From Candidatus Omnitrophota bacterium (GTDB taxonomy: Bacteria; Omnitrophota; Gorgyraeia; Tantalellales; Tantalellaceae): 7,630 bases of DNA. Position numbers and translations under genes: made by a program. Shown here in pieces: positions 1 through 6,270 of this stretch. Numbering within the stretch: position 1 is the stretch's first letter; each line of letters begins with the position of its first letter. The stretch is from the NCBI GenBank assembly GCA_013204685.1, contig JABMSC010000051.1, positions 1 through 7,630 on the forward strand. The letters run 5' to 3'. The notes under the pieces are model-generated. The model saw only the letters and a program-made list of their open reading frames with translations. It was not told the origin of the DNA and ran no database searches.

Positions 1-391
1 CAATTGTAATGAAACTATCAGCAATATTAAATACAGGCCAGACCCTTAGATCTATAAAGTCGATCACATACCCAAAGCGTACGCGATCAGTAAGGTTCCC
101 CAGTGTCCCGCCCAGGATAAAGGAAAGTGCTATTTTTTCCGGGGTATTCAGTGCATGTGACTTTTTCAAAAGAAAAAATACAATTAAAAAAACTGCTATA
201 ATAGCGATGACTATAAACAGGGACGGATGCTCTTTCAGCATCCCGAATGCGGCGCCGGTATTCTGCACTAAAGTAATGTGGAGGATATTATTTATTACCG
301 GGGTGCTGGACCCCTGTTGAACTACTTTTAAGATGTAGAACTTTGAAAACTGGTCCAGCAAATATATAAGAAGGATAATAAGATAATACAA
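1..391 (-). CDS. lspA: Lipoprotein signal peptidase (signal peptidase II), C-terminus cut by window edge
   Basis: LspA is an inner-membrane aspartyl protease that removes the signal peptide from diacylglyceryl-modified prolipoproteins. About 130 residues are visible. They include a hydrophobic N-terminus running into DQFSK (13-17), the NTGAAFG box (44-50), a membrane segment at about 58-75, GGTLGNLTDR (94-103) with the expected catalytic Asp102, and VIDFIDL followed by FNIAD (121-125) with the second catalytic Asp125. Only the last membrane helix should be missing beyond position 1. No ATG is available near the N-terminus. The best start is the TTG at 391, five bases after the stop of the upstream dksA-type gene, with AGG of that gene's last codons as ribosome-binding site, which suggests translational coupling. 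The family assignment is very firm; the exact start is inferred. Confidence 0.95.
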   Translation of the reverse strand, partial: MYYLIILLIYLLDQFSKFYILKVVQQGSSTPVINNILHITLVQNTGAAFGMLKEHPSLFIVIAIIAVFLIVFFLLKKSHALNTPEKIALSFILGGTLGNLTDRVRFGYVIDFIDLRVWPVFNIADSFITI

Positions 392-396
392 CTTTA

Positions 397-819
397 TCAG
401 CCTGTGGATTTTTCTTCTTCTTCCTGACACTTTATACAATTTTTTGCCTGGGGCATAACCTTAAGCCGCTGCTTTGAGATCTTCACTCCGCATGAATCAC
501 ACAGACCGTATATGCCTTCGTCTACACGCTTTAGAGCGTCGTCAAGGGCGAACAGTCTTTCCCTTTCCTCCTCGGCTAACCCAAGAGAAAATTCCCTGTC
601 ATAAAGATCTGTAGCCATATCTGCCATATGAAAAGCATATCCGGAGAGATCCCCGGAAGCATCCTTGTAAGATTTATTTAAAGTATCTCCCTCTATCTTT
701 ATAAAATCCTCGAGTATTTGTGCTTTTTTCTTCACAAGTTTAGCTCTTACGCTTGCCAGTTCTTTTTTCGTAAAAGGGCTGCTCGCAGCTTTGCTGACTT
801 TTTTCTTCTTATTGACCAT
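397..819 (-). CDS. dksA: DksA/TraR-family zinc-finger protein
   Basis: Members of this family bind RNA polymerase through its secondary channel and modulate transcription, in some cases together with ppGpp. The 140-residue protein has a lysine-rich N-terminus and a long charged helical region with the family pattern around residues 66-88 (acidic residues in ADMATDLYDREF). It ends in a C4 zinc finger with Cys107, Cys110, Cys128 and Cys131 (CDSC, 17 residues, CIKC), within the typical GIYGLCDSCG and RLKVMPQA contexts. The ATG at 819 is chosen because AAGGAG lies five bases upstream. An in-frame GTG at 825 would sit on that ribosome-binding site. The gene overlaps the end of ileS by 11 bp and is followed five bases later by lspA, so the three are probably co-transcribed. 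It is slightly shorter than E. coli DksA (151 aa). Whether it is a true DksA or another TraR/DksA-type regulator cannot be decided here. Confidence 0.9.
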   Translation of the reverse strand: MVNKKKKVSKAASSPFTKKELASVRAKLVKKKAQILEDFIKIEGDTLNKSYKDASGDLSGYAFHMADMATDLYDREFSLGLAEEERERLFALDDALKRVDEGIYGLCDSCGVKISKQRLKVMPQAKNCIKCQEEEEKSTG

Positions 820-3625
820 TATCACTCCTTTCTGAGATTATATCATAACATCGAACACATATGTCGAGGGCTTCTTTATTTTTCCCTACGGTCTCCACAA
901 AGTTCCAACACCTCTGGCATTTCCTGCCTTTTGCGCGTTTCACTGACACCTTTAGCGGCAATCCCTGCACGCTTTCCATGCCCCGGCTCGGCTCCTCCAT
1001 AAGATCCACCTGTGAAACCTTTAAAAGCCCCGGAAAGAGATCTATATCTTTCGCAATAAACCGGCGCATATTTTCATCGTCGGGATATAATTCTACCGCG
1101 GCTTCAAGGGAGCTGCCTATGAGTCCCTCCTCGCGTTTCACCTCGAGGAATTTCATAACTCTTTCCCTGATAGCTAATATCTTTTCCCATTTATCATCCA
1201 GCTCTTTACTCCCCCAGCCCTTCATGTCTTTTTCCGCGTCAGGCCAGGCAGCTAAATGAACACTCTCTTCCTTAGGGTCATAATTCATATGGTCCCATAT
1301 CTCTTCAGAGGTAAAAGACATGATCGGAGCCATAACACGGCACAATGTATGCAATACACGGAACATTGCCGTTTGATGCGCCCTTCTTTCAGGAGAATCC
1401 GGCTTCTCTATATACAACGTATCTTTTAAAACGTCAAGATAAAAAGAACTTACTTCGTAAACGCAGAAATCGTAGACCGATCTGTAAACCTTATGAAATT
1501 CCCAGTTCCCGTAATGTTCTGAGATGTTTTTTGTAAGGGTGTAAAGCCGTGACAGCATCCACCTGTCTATCTCGTTCAAGTCATCAACGTCAAGCGCATC
1601 CTTTGCAGGATCGAAATCATACAGATTACTCAGGAGAAACCGGAACGTGTTCCGTATTTTCCTGTAACCGTCCGCGAGGCGCTCCAGTATTTCAGAGGAG
1701 AGTTTTATGTCACATTCATAGTCGCTTGATGCCACCCATAAACGCAGAATATCCGCTCCGTATTTTTTCATCACGTCCTGCGGTTTGATAACATTACCCA
1801 CAGATTTTGACATCTTTTTACCTTCACCATCAACCACAAAACCGTGTGTGAGAACTTCGCGGTAAGGGGCGCTCCCCTTTGTGCCCATCGAAGTTATGAG
1901 GGCGGCCTGAAACCATCCTCTATGCTGATCCGAGCCCTCAAGGTAGAGGTCTGCCGGGAAAGAAAGTTCAGGCCTCTCGTCAAGAACCGCCTTATAGCTG
2001 ACGCCGGAATCGAACCACACGTCCAGAATATCATCTTCTTTCTTAAATTCACCCTTACCGCATTTTTCACATACAGTCCCTGCCGGCAATAATTCTTCGG
2101 CCGTTTTCCGGAACCATACATTCGACCCTTCTTCGGCGGTAAGTTCAGCGACTTTTTTGATCATGGAAGTGCATGTAAAAGTCTCCCCGCATGAGACGCA
2201 TCGAAAAGCCGGGATGGGAACGCCCCAGTACCTTTGCCTTGAAAGGCACCAATCGGGACGCAGTTTCACCATAGCACCTATGCGGTCTTTACCCGCCTCG
2301 GGAACCCATTTAACATCATTATTTATAACATTCTCCATTTTGCTGCGCAGATCATTGTGGTCTACGTTCATGAACCACTGTTCAGTTGCACGGAATATTA
2401 TAGGGTCTTTACACCGCCAGCAATGGGGATATGAATGTGTTATCTCCTCCGCCATGATAAGAGCGCCATCGGAGCGCATCTTGTCTATTATGGCCTTATT
2501 CGCCGCGGTAACATCCTGGCCTGCAAATTCTCCGGCTTCGGCGGTGAATTTGCCCTTATCATCTACGGGCATAAGTATAGGAAGACCGTATTTTTTTCCT
2601 GTAACATAGTCATCCTGGCCGTGCCCCGGAGCTGTATGAACGCAGCCAGTACCCTCTTCCTTAGTCACATAATCCGCAAGAACGATTGCTGACTCTCTCC
2701 CCGCAAAGGGATGGGCGGCCGTTTTGAATCTTCCGGAGACCTCTTTGCCGGTAGCTTCTTCGAGGATCTTAAAATCTTTAATGCCGGCTTTTTTCATGAG
2801 ATTCTCAACCAGGTCCGATGCAAGGATCCATACTTCCTCTCCAACAGAAACAAATGAATACTTAAAGTCAGGATGGAGAGCTACAGCTACGTTCGCCAGG
2901 AGAGTCCAGGGAGTAGTAGTCCATATTACAAAAAACGAAGGTTTTTCTTTGATCGTTCCCTCGGCGGCAAATTTGACAAAAATAGAAGGCGACCGTTTTT
3001 CTTCATGCTCCACTTCTGCTTCAGCAAGAGCCGTCTCACAATTTTTACACCAGTTAACGGGTTTAAGATCCTTATAGATGTACCCTTTTTCGTAAAGTTC
3101 CGCCAGGGCAAAAAGTATGTTAGCTTCATAATCCTTTGTAAGCGTTAAGTACGGATTTTCAAAATCCCCGAAAACCCCCAGCCTTTTAAACTCCTCGGTC
3201 TGTATGCCAACAAATTTCATGGCATACTTATACGCTTTTTTACGGAACTCTACCTGGTCGATCTCATGCTTGGATATTTTAAGCTCTTTGAGGAGTTGAT
3301 GCTCCACTGGAAGACCGTGACAATCCCACCCCGGGATATAAGGAGACCGGAACCCCTTCATGGAATAGTATTTCACACATATGTCCTTGAGTGTTTTGTT
3401 GAGGACATGGCCCACATGTATGTGCCCGTTCGCATAAGGAGGACCGTCATGGAGAATAAAACTTTTTTCCGCATTTTCGTATTTCTCCATTATCCTTTTA
3501 TAAATATCCAATTCTTCCCATTTCTTAAGAATATCGGGCTCCCTCTGAGGAAGGTTTGCCTTCATGGAAAATGAAGTTTTCGGCAAATTCAGCGTGCTCT
3601 TATATTCTACTTTTTTCTCTGACAT
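809..3625 (-). CDS. ileS: Isoleucine--tRNA ligase
   Basis: This cytoplasmic class I synthetase charges tRNA-Ile with isoleucine and edits mischarged valine. The 938-residue protein is full length for the bacterial form (E. coli is also 938). The HIGH-type signature is HVGH at 70-73 after PPYANG. The CP1 editing domain is marked by TTTPWTLLAN (236-245) and GTGCVHTAPGHG (325-336). WFDSG is at 537-541, KMSKS at 604-608, and the anticodon-binding region follows. The C-terminal zinc finger has Cys903/906 and Cys923/926. Further CxxC pairs at 193/196, 402/405, 476/479 and 519/522 could form two more zinc sites, as in thermophilic IleRS. The ATG at 3625 fits the family N-terminus (YKSTLNLPKTSF shortly after the start), although its ribosome-binding site is weak (GGAC about ten bases upstream). 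The upstream 103-bp spacer is a heptad repeat tract. No T-box leader is visible. Confidence 0.99.
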   Translation of the reverse strand: MSEKKVEYKSTLNLPKTSFSMKANLPQREPDILKKWEELDIYKRIMEKYENAEKSFILHDGPPYANGHIHVGHVLNKTLKDICVKYYSMKGFRSPYIPGWDCHGLPVEHQLLKELKISKHEIDQVEFRKKAYKYAMKFVGIQTEEFKRLGVFGDFENPYLTLTKDYEANILFALAELYEKGYIYKDLKPVNWCKNCETALAEAEVEHEEKRSPSIFVKFAAEGTIKEKPSFFVIWTTTPWTLLANVAVALHPDFKYSFVSVGEEVWILASDLVENLMKKAGIKDFKILEEATGKEVSGRFKTAAHPFAGRESAIVLADYVTKEEGTGCVHTAPGHGQDDYVTGKKYGLPILMPVDDKGKFTAEAGEFAGQDVTAANKAIIDKMRSDGALIMAEEITHSYPHCWRCKDPIIFRATEQWFMNVDHNDLRSKMENVINNDVKWVPEAGKDRIGAMVKLRPDWCLSRQRYWGVPIPAFRCVSCGETFTCTSMIKKVAELTAEEGSNVWFRKTAEELLPAGTVCEKCGKGEFKKEDDILDVWFDSGVSYKAVLDERPELSFPADLYLEGSDQHRGWFQAALITSMGTKGSAPYREVLTHGFVVDGEGKKMSKSVGNVIKPQDVMKKYGADILRLWVASSDYECDIKLSSEILERLADGYRKIRNTFRFLLSNLYDFDPAKDALDVDDLNEIDRWMLSRLYTLTKNISEHYGNWEFHKVYRSVYDFCVYEVSSFYLDVLKDTLYIEKPDSPERRAHQTAMFRVLHTLCRVMAPIMSFTSEEIWDHMNYDPKEESVHLAAWPDAEKDMKGWGSKELDDKWEKILAIRERVMKFLEVKREEGLIGSSLEAAVELYPDDENMRRFIAKDIDLFPGLLKVSQVDLMEEPSRGMESVQGLPLKVSVKRAKGRKCQRCWNFVETVGKNKEALDICVRCYDIISERSDNGQ

Positions 3626-3653
3626 ATCGGTCGTCCATGTTGGCTCTCATTTA

Positions 3654-3709
3654 AGTGCTGGGTTCTGGGTCTGACACTCAGCACACAGCACACAACACTC
3701 AGCACTAAA
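3654..3709. repeat. Heptad (7-bp period) repeat tract with inverted halves, mtnP-ileS spacer
   Basis: The spacer divides cleanly into eight consecutive 7-bp units from 3654: AGTGCTG, GGTTCTG, GGTCTGA, CACTCAG, CACACAG, CACACAA, CACTCAG, CACTAAA. The first three are of the opposite orientation to the last five, so AGTGCTG at 3654-3660 is the exact inverse of CAGCACT at 3700-3706. CTCAT (3646-3650) and ATGAG (3713-3717) flank it symmetrically. The tract fills most of the 103 bp between mtnP and ileS and contains no plausible gene. It resembles in design, though not in sequence, the heptad tracts beside ftsA. Function is unknown. It could fold into an imperfect hairpin in the ileS leader. Confidence 0.8.
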
Positions 3710-3728
3710 CCCATGAGCTTATTCTACC

Positions 3729-4592
3729 CTAACCTATCCCGTCAAGTATAGGTCCCAGCTTCTTCAGTGTTTTCTTTGGTATATTCTCTTTTCCGGTGAT
3801 CAGGGCATCCTTTAAAGCTTGAGCGCATTCACACGAAAACTCCTCCGGCATATTCTTTATGGTGTTAATTATCATCTTCTTGGCCGTCTCCACATTCTTT
3901 ATTAAATTCGCGATGATCATCTCAACAGAGACGTGCTCTGCCTCCGGCCCAAGATGCCAGGAGTCATAATCTGTCACCAGGGCTATAGTTGAATAACATA
4001 TCCCGGCTTCTCTTGCCAGGCGCGCTTCAGGCATATTGGTCATACCGATAACATCTATCCCCCAGCTCTTATACAAATAGGATTCGGCTTTTGTTGAAAA
4101 AGCCGGACCTTCCATATTTATATATGTTCCGCCATCGTGTATCTTCACATCAAGCCCGCGGTTGGATCTATAGATGAGTTCTCTAAGCTCTGTGCATATG
4201 GGTTCCGCAAACTGAATATGGGCCACAGCGCCTTCTCCAAAAAAAGTCGTTGATCTCCCCTGATTAGTCCTGTCCACAAACTGGTCCACAAGCACTACGT
4301 CAAGCGGAGCCATTTCTTCTTTCAAGCTGCCAACCGCTGAAACAGAGATAATGCGACTGACCCCAAGTGTTTTGAAACCGTATACATTCGCCCTGTAATT
4401 TAATTCTGTGGGGAGGACATGATGACCCTTTCCATGTCTTGGAAGAAAAACCACCTCTTTGCCTTCAAGCTCCCCGATCACATATTCATCAGACGGTTCT
4501 CCAAAAGGCGTGGAAATCCTTTTTTTCTCTTTTATTTCGAATTCTTCAATGTGATATAAACCGCTTCCGCCTATTATTCCTATTTTTCCCAT
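3729..4592 (-). CDS. mtnP: S-methyl-5'-thioadenosine phosphorylase
   Basis: The enzyme phosphorolyses methylthioadenosine, the by-product of polyamine and related synthesis, to adenine and methylthioribose-1-phosphate. The 287-residue protein is a full-length member of the trimeric PNP/MTAP family. Motifs are GGSGLY (8-13), PRHGKGHH (51-58), NYRAN (65-69), SAVGSL (85-90), NMEGPAFSTKAES (159-171), IGMTNMPEARLAREAG (182-197) and VTDYDSWH (206-213). Asp208 and Asp210 in TDYD are the residues that favour adenine over 6-oxopurines, which supports MTAP rather than purine nucleoside phosphorylase. A Cys254-x-Cys256 pair near the C-terminus matches the CxC known in some thermophilic members. The ATG at 4592 follows AAAGGA with about six bases of spacing. 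It lies 78 bp after yggU and 103 bp before ileS. No other methionine-salvage gene is in the window. Confidence 0.95.
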   Translation of the reverse strand: MGKIGIIGGSGLYHIEEFEIKEKKRISTPFGEPSDEYVIGELEGKEVVFLPRHGKGHHVLPTELNYRANVYGFKTLGVSRIISVSAVGSLKEEMAPLDVVLVDQFVDRTNQGRSTTFFGEGAVAHIQFAEPICTELRELIYRSNRGLDVKIHDGGTYINMEGPAFSTKAESYLYKSWGIDVIGMTNMPEARLAREAGICYSTIALVTDYDSWHLGPEAEHVSVEMIIANLIKNVETAKKMIINTIKNMPEEFSCECAQALKDALITGKENIPKKTLKKLGPILDGIG

Positions 4593-4621
4593 GCTTATTC
4601 CTTTGTTTTAAATGAGCACAT

Positions 4622-4652
4622 CACTTATGGAACACGAAGTGCGACATAAGTG
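4622..4652. repeat. Perfect 8-bp inverted repeat in the yggU-mtnP spacer
   Basis: CACTTATG (4622-4629) and CATAAGTG (4645-4652) are exact inverse copies around a 15-base centre. That centre contains a second small inverted pair, CAC-GAA-GTG (4633-4641). The resulting stem has a symmetric 3-nt internal loop. AAGTGCTG (4648-4655) and CTGTGTG (4653-4659) are also words found in the heptad tract upstream of ileS, so the two spacers may share an origin. No T-run follows on the minus strand, so a simple terminator is not supported. It may be a leader structure for mtnP or a decayed repeat. Confidence 0.6.
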
Positions 4653-4670
4653 CTGTGTGTGAACTTACAA

Positions 4671-4910
4671 TCACTTTGTTCCGTAAGTTGCGTCCTCACT
4701 TACCTCAAGAACCTTATTCCTGCTCGTCTTCCCGGTCACGATCTTTACATCACACTTTTTAACCTTATATTCCTTAGCAACGAGGTCGAGGAGTGCTTTG
4801 TTCGCCTTCCCCCTGTCCGGAGCAGCCTTTACATAAGCTTTTATCCTGCTGCCCGACTTAACAAGTTCTTCCCGCGATGATTTGGGAAATACTTTTATCT
4901 CCAGACGCAA
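4671..4910 (-). CDS. yggU: DUF167 / YggU family protein
   Basis: This small conserved protein has an unknown biochemical role and is often found next to yggT and proC. The 79 residues match the whole family. A first beta strand (RLEIKVFPKSS) is followed by the signature VKAAPDRGKANKALLDLVAK (27-46) and then IVTGKTSRNKVLEV (57-70). No ATG is available. The start is the TTG at 4910, supported by GAGGTG seven bases upstream and by the family N-terminus beginning at once with a charged beta strand. It lies 34 bp after the yggT stop and probably shares the proC transcript. The family is clear; the biological role is not known. Confidence 0.92.
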   Translation of the reverse strand: MRLEIKVFPKSSREELVKSGSRIKAYVKAAPDRGKANKALLDLVAKEYKVKKCDVKIVTGKTSRNKVLEVSEDATYGTK

Positions 4911-4940
4911 TTTCAGTCACCTCACTATTCAAAGTCTAAC

Positions 4941-4960
4941 CAGTCTAATTAAATAGACTG
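4941..4960. repeat. 7-bp inverted repeat across the yggT stop codon
   Basis: CAGTCTA (4941-4947) and TAGACTG (4954-4960) are exact inverse copies with a 6-base AT-only loop. The yggT stop codon (4945-4947) lies inside one arm. A further AGTCTAA word at 4933-4939 extends the pattern as a direct repeat. The stem is AT-rich and no T-run follows on the minus strand, so termination is unlikely. It may tune translation between yggT and yggU, or be chance. Confidence 0.4.
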
Positions 4961-5235
4961 TAGATATAGAATATAGCACGAACAATGAACCCGTTAAGCA
5001 GCTTAAGCACAAAGAAGACTAAGAGTGGCGAGAAGTCCAACCCTCCAAACTGCAAGGGAAGCCTCCGGAAAGGCGCCAGAAGAGGCTCAGAAATACTGTA
5101 AACTATCTGCACTATCGAATTATAAGAATCCGCTCCAACCCATGAAAGAACTATTCTTGCGATTATCGCAATGTACAATATAAAAAATATCGTATTAACA
5201 AGCCATATAAGACTGTCGAAAAATATTCCTACCAT
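4945..5235 (-). CDS. yggT: YggT family integral membrane protein
   Basis: YggT (YlmG in Gram-positives, related to the chloroplast CCB3 protein) is a small two-helix membrane protein linked to membrane or division processes without a defined activity. The 96 residues show one hydrophobic segment at about 8-31 followed by RIVLSW, a loop with the hallmark SEPLLAPFRRLP (49-60) and GGLDFSPL (64-71), and a second hydrophobic segment at about 70-93. The ATG at 5235 starts two bases after the proC stop, with GAGGGG in the last proC codons as a somewhat distant ribosome-binding site. This close packing implies co-transcription and probably coupling with proC. The proC-yggT-yggU order is common in many bacteria. 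The family is certain; the role is inferred only broadly. Confidence 0.93.
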   Translation of the reverse strand: MVGIFFDSLIWLVNTIFFILYIAIIARIVLSWVGADSYNSIVQIVYSISEPLLAPFRRLPLQFGGLDFSPLLVFFVLKLLNGFIVRAIFYIYSLFN

Positions 5236-5237
5236 AA

Positions 5238-6044
5238 TTATGCTTTCCCCTCTGACATCGCCTGGGATCTTTCTTTTGCCTTTATAACAGCTGTTTTTAT
5301 AATACCTTTAAGGTCTTTTTCTTTAAAAACCGACAATGCCGCCTCTGTCGTCCCTCCCCTAGATGCCACCTTTTTGATCAATTCTTCAGCTGAATCCTCT
5401 GAACCGGCCAGGAATTTTGCAGAACCGTAAAGCGTTTGCACAACCAGCTCCCCTGAGGTGAGCTCATCCAGGCCCGCCTCTATGCCCGCTTCAAGCATAG
5501 CCTGTGCCAGATAAAAGAGATACGCAGGGCCATTGCCGGAAAGCGCGGTTACGGCATCCATTGAAGATTCTTTGACTTCCAGAACCTTTCCGATCCCTGA
5601 AAAAATATGCTTAGTTTCCTCTTTCATGCTGACCATGCTGTTGCAGGAAATGCATGTCATCCCCTCACCAACAAATGCCGCCAGGTTAGGCATAGCTCTT
5701 ACAATAGGAACTTCGGTCCCTATGCTTTTTGTAATGTCTTCTATTGTTACACCCGCCATGATGGATATTATGAGCTGTCTCGTAATATCCGCGGAGATGT
5801 CCCCAGCCAGAGACCCGAAATCCTGAGGTTTGACAGCAATAAGCAGGACATCGGAACCCCTCACCGTCTGAGAAAGATCGCACTGTGAACATCCAGTCCC
5901 TCCGGCAAGATTGGCTGACTTCTCTTCTATTTTGTCATACAAACATATATTGTCGGGGTTTAAGATATTTTTGTTGACTATTCCGCGAACAATGGCTGAG
6001 CCCATATTCCCACAGCCGATTACGCCTAATGTAATATTATTCAT
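5238..6044 (-). CDS. proC: Pyrroline-5-carboxylate reductase
   Basis: ProC catalyses the last step of proline synthesis, reducing 1-pyrroline-5-carboxylate with NAD(P)H in the cytoplasm. The 268-residue protein is complete. The Rossmann motif GVIGCGNMG occupies 7-15, with Gly10, Gly12 and Gly15. VKPQD is at 71-75, SIMAGVTIEDI at 94-104 and VRAMPNLAAFVGEGMT at 115-130. The family signature runs from TALSGNGPAYLFYLAQAM (166-183) to RGGTTEAAL (229-237). The ATG at 6044 is preferred because AAGGTG lies six bases upstream. The in-frame GTG at 6053 is part of that ribosome-binding site. A strong promoter-like sequence lies at 6101-6129, so proC appears to head a transcript running through yggT, yggU and possibly further. 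The PLP-binding yggS that often precedes proC is absent. Confidence 0.97.
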   Translation of the reverse strand: MNNITLGVIGCGNMGSAIVRGIVNKNILNPDNICLYDKIEEKSANLAGGTGCSQCDLSQTVRGSDVLLIAVKPQDFGSLAGDISADITRQLIISIMAGVTIEDITKSIGTEVPIVRAMPNLAAFVGEGMTCISCNSMVSMKEETKHIFSGIGKVLEVKESSMDAVTALSGNGPAYLFYLAQAMLEAGIEAGLDELTSGELVVQTLYGSAKFLAGSEDSAEELIKKVASRGGTTEAALSVFKEKDLKGIIKTAVIKAKERSQAMSEGKA

Positions 6045-6100
6045 AATATTCACCTTGTAATAAGTAATTTGGTCTATATTCTACAGGTTATTAACGGTTA

Positions 6101-6129
6101 AAATTATCATAATTTAGGGGATATGTCAA
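6101..6129 (-). promoter_or_regulatory. Probable sigma70-type promoter for proC-yggT-yggU
   Basis: On the minus strand a perfect -35 TTGACA (6129-6124) is followed by exactly 17 bases and a -10 TAATTT (6106-6101). TGA sits directly before the -10 as an extended -10 element (TGN). Transcription would start near 6094, giving a leader of about 50 nt before the proC ATG. The odd palindrome TTAACGGTTAA (6091-6101) overlaps the expected start and could be an operator, though this is speculative. The promoter lies directly downstream of the terminator-like palindrome, consistent with a new transcription unit beginning here. Confidence 0.65.
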
Positions 6130-6140
6130 TGGGGAGGGTG

Positions 6141-6229
6141 AAAAAGGCCTGGCAGAGCATCCCGTGCTCAAACATGCGGCCTCACTTCGTTCGGCCGAAC
6201 TGCGCGCGGAATGCTCTGCCAGCCCTTTT
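6141..6229 (-). terminator. Possible rho-independent (bidirectional) terminator after ftsA
   Basis: Read on the minus strand, the 19-pair stem of palindrome A ends in GGCCTTTTT (6149-6141). Read on the plus strand it ends in CCCTTTT. The A-run on one side and T-run on the other are typical of a bidirectional intrinsic terminator. The large loop is unusual, but it is itself self-complementary. Its position between the ftsA end and the proC promoter suits this role. Confidence 0.45.
6142..6229. repeat. Large nested palindrome A (repeat family copy 1)
   Basis: The outer arms CTGGCAGAGCAT (6149-6160) and ATGCTCTGCCAG (6211-6222) are perfect inverses. After one mismatch the pairing extends outward by six further pairs (AAAAGG at 6142-6147 with CCTTTT at 6224-6229). 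Inside lies a further GC-rich part with the 12-bp perfect palindrome GTTCGGCCGAAC (6189-6200). Read on the minus strand, its interior shares the words TTCCG, AGTTC, CGAAG, GGCCG, TGTTTGAGCAC and GGGAT, in that order, with palindrome B at 6271-6361. The two are therefore copies of one repeat family in opposite orientation. No plausible gene is present. Confidence 0.85.
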
Positions 6230-6240
6230 CAAATGGATAA

Positions 6241-6270
6241 GAACTGTTTTAGCACGGAATGCTTTGGGCC
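6241..6270 (+). repeat. Truncated third copy of the palindrome family
   Basis: The words ACTGTTTTAGCACGGAAT (6243-6260), then GCTTTGGGCC, line up with the right half of the family as seen in palindrome B (ACTGTTTGAACACCGGAAT, 6325-6343) and in palindrome A on the minus strand (TGTTTGAGCACGGGAT, then GCTCTGCCAGGCC). The matching left half is missing, so this looks like a decayed or half element lying between the two full copies. Confidence 0.6.

Noticed and set aside
820..825. GTG at 825 as start of the dksA-type gene
   Set aside because: It overlaps the AAGGAG ribosome-binding site; the ATG at 819 is correctly spaced.
3600..3650. Short 16-codon open frame beginning ATG AGA GCC at 3650 and overlapping the ileS start, a possible leader peptide
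   Set aside because: It has no isoleucine run, no attenuator-like alternative hairpins could be shown, and it is too short to support.
3626..3728. T-box or other riboswitch upstream of ileS
   Set aside because: No AGGGTGG-type T-box sequence or following terminator is visible. The spacer is explained by heptad repeats.
6045..6053. GTG at 6053 as proC start
   Set aside because: It lies inside the AAGGTG ribosome-binding site that serves the ATG at 6044.
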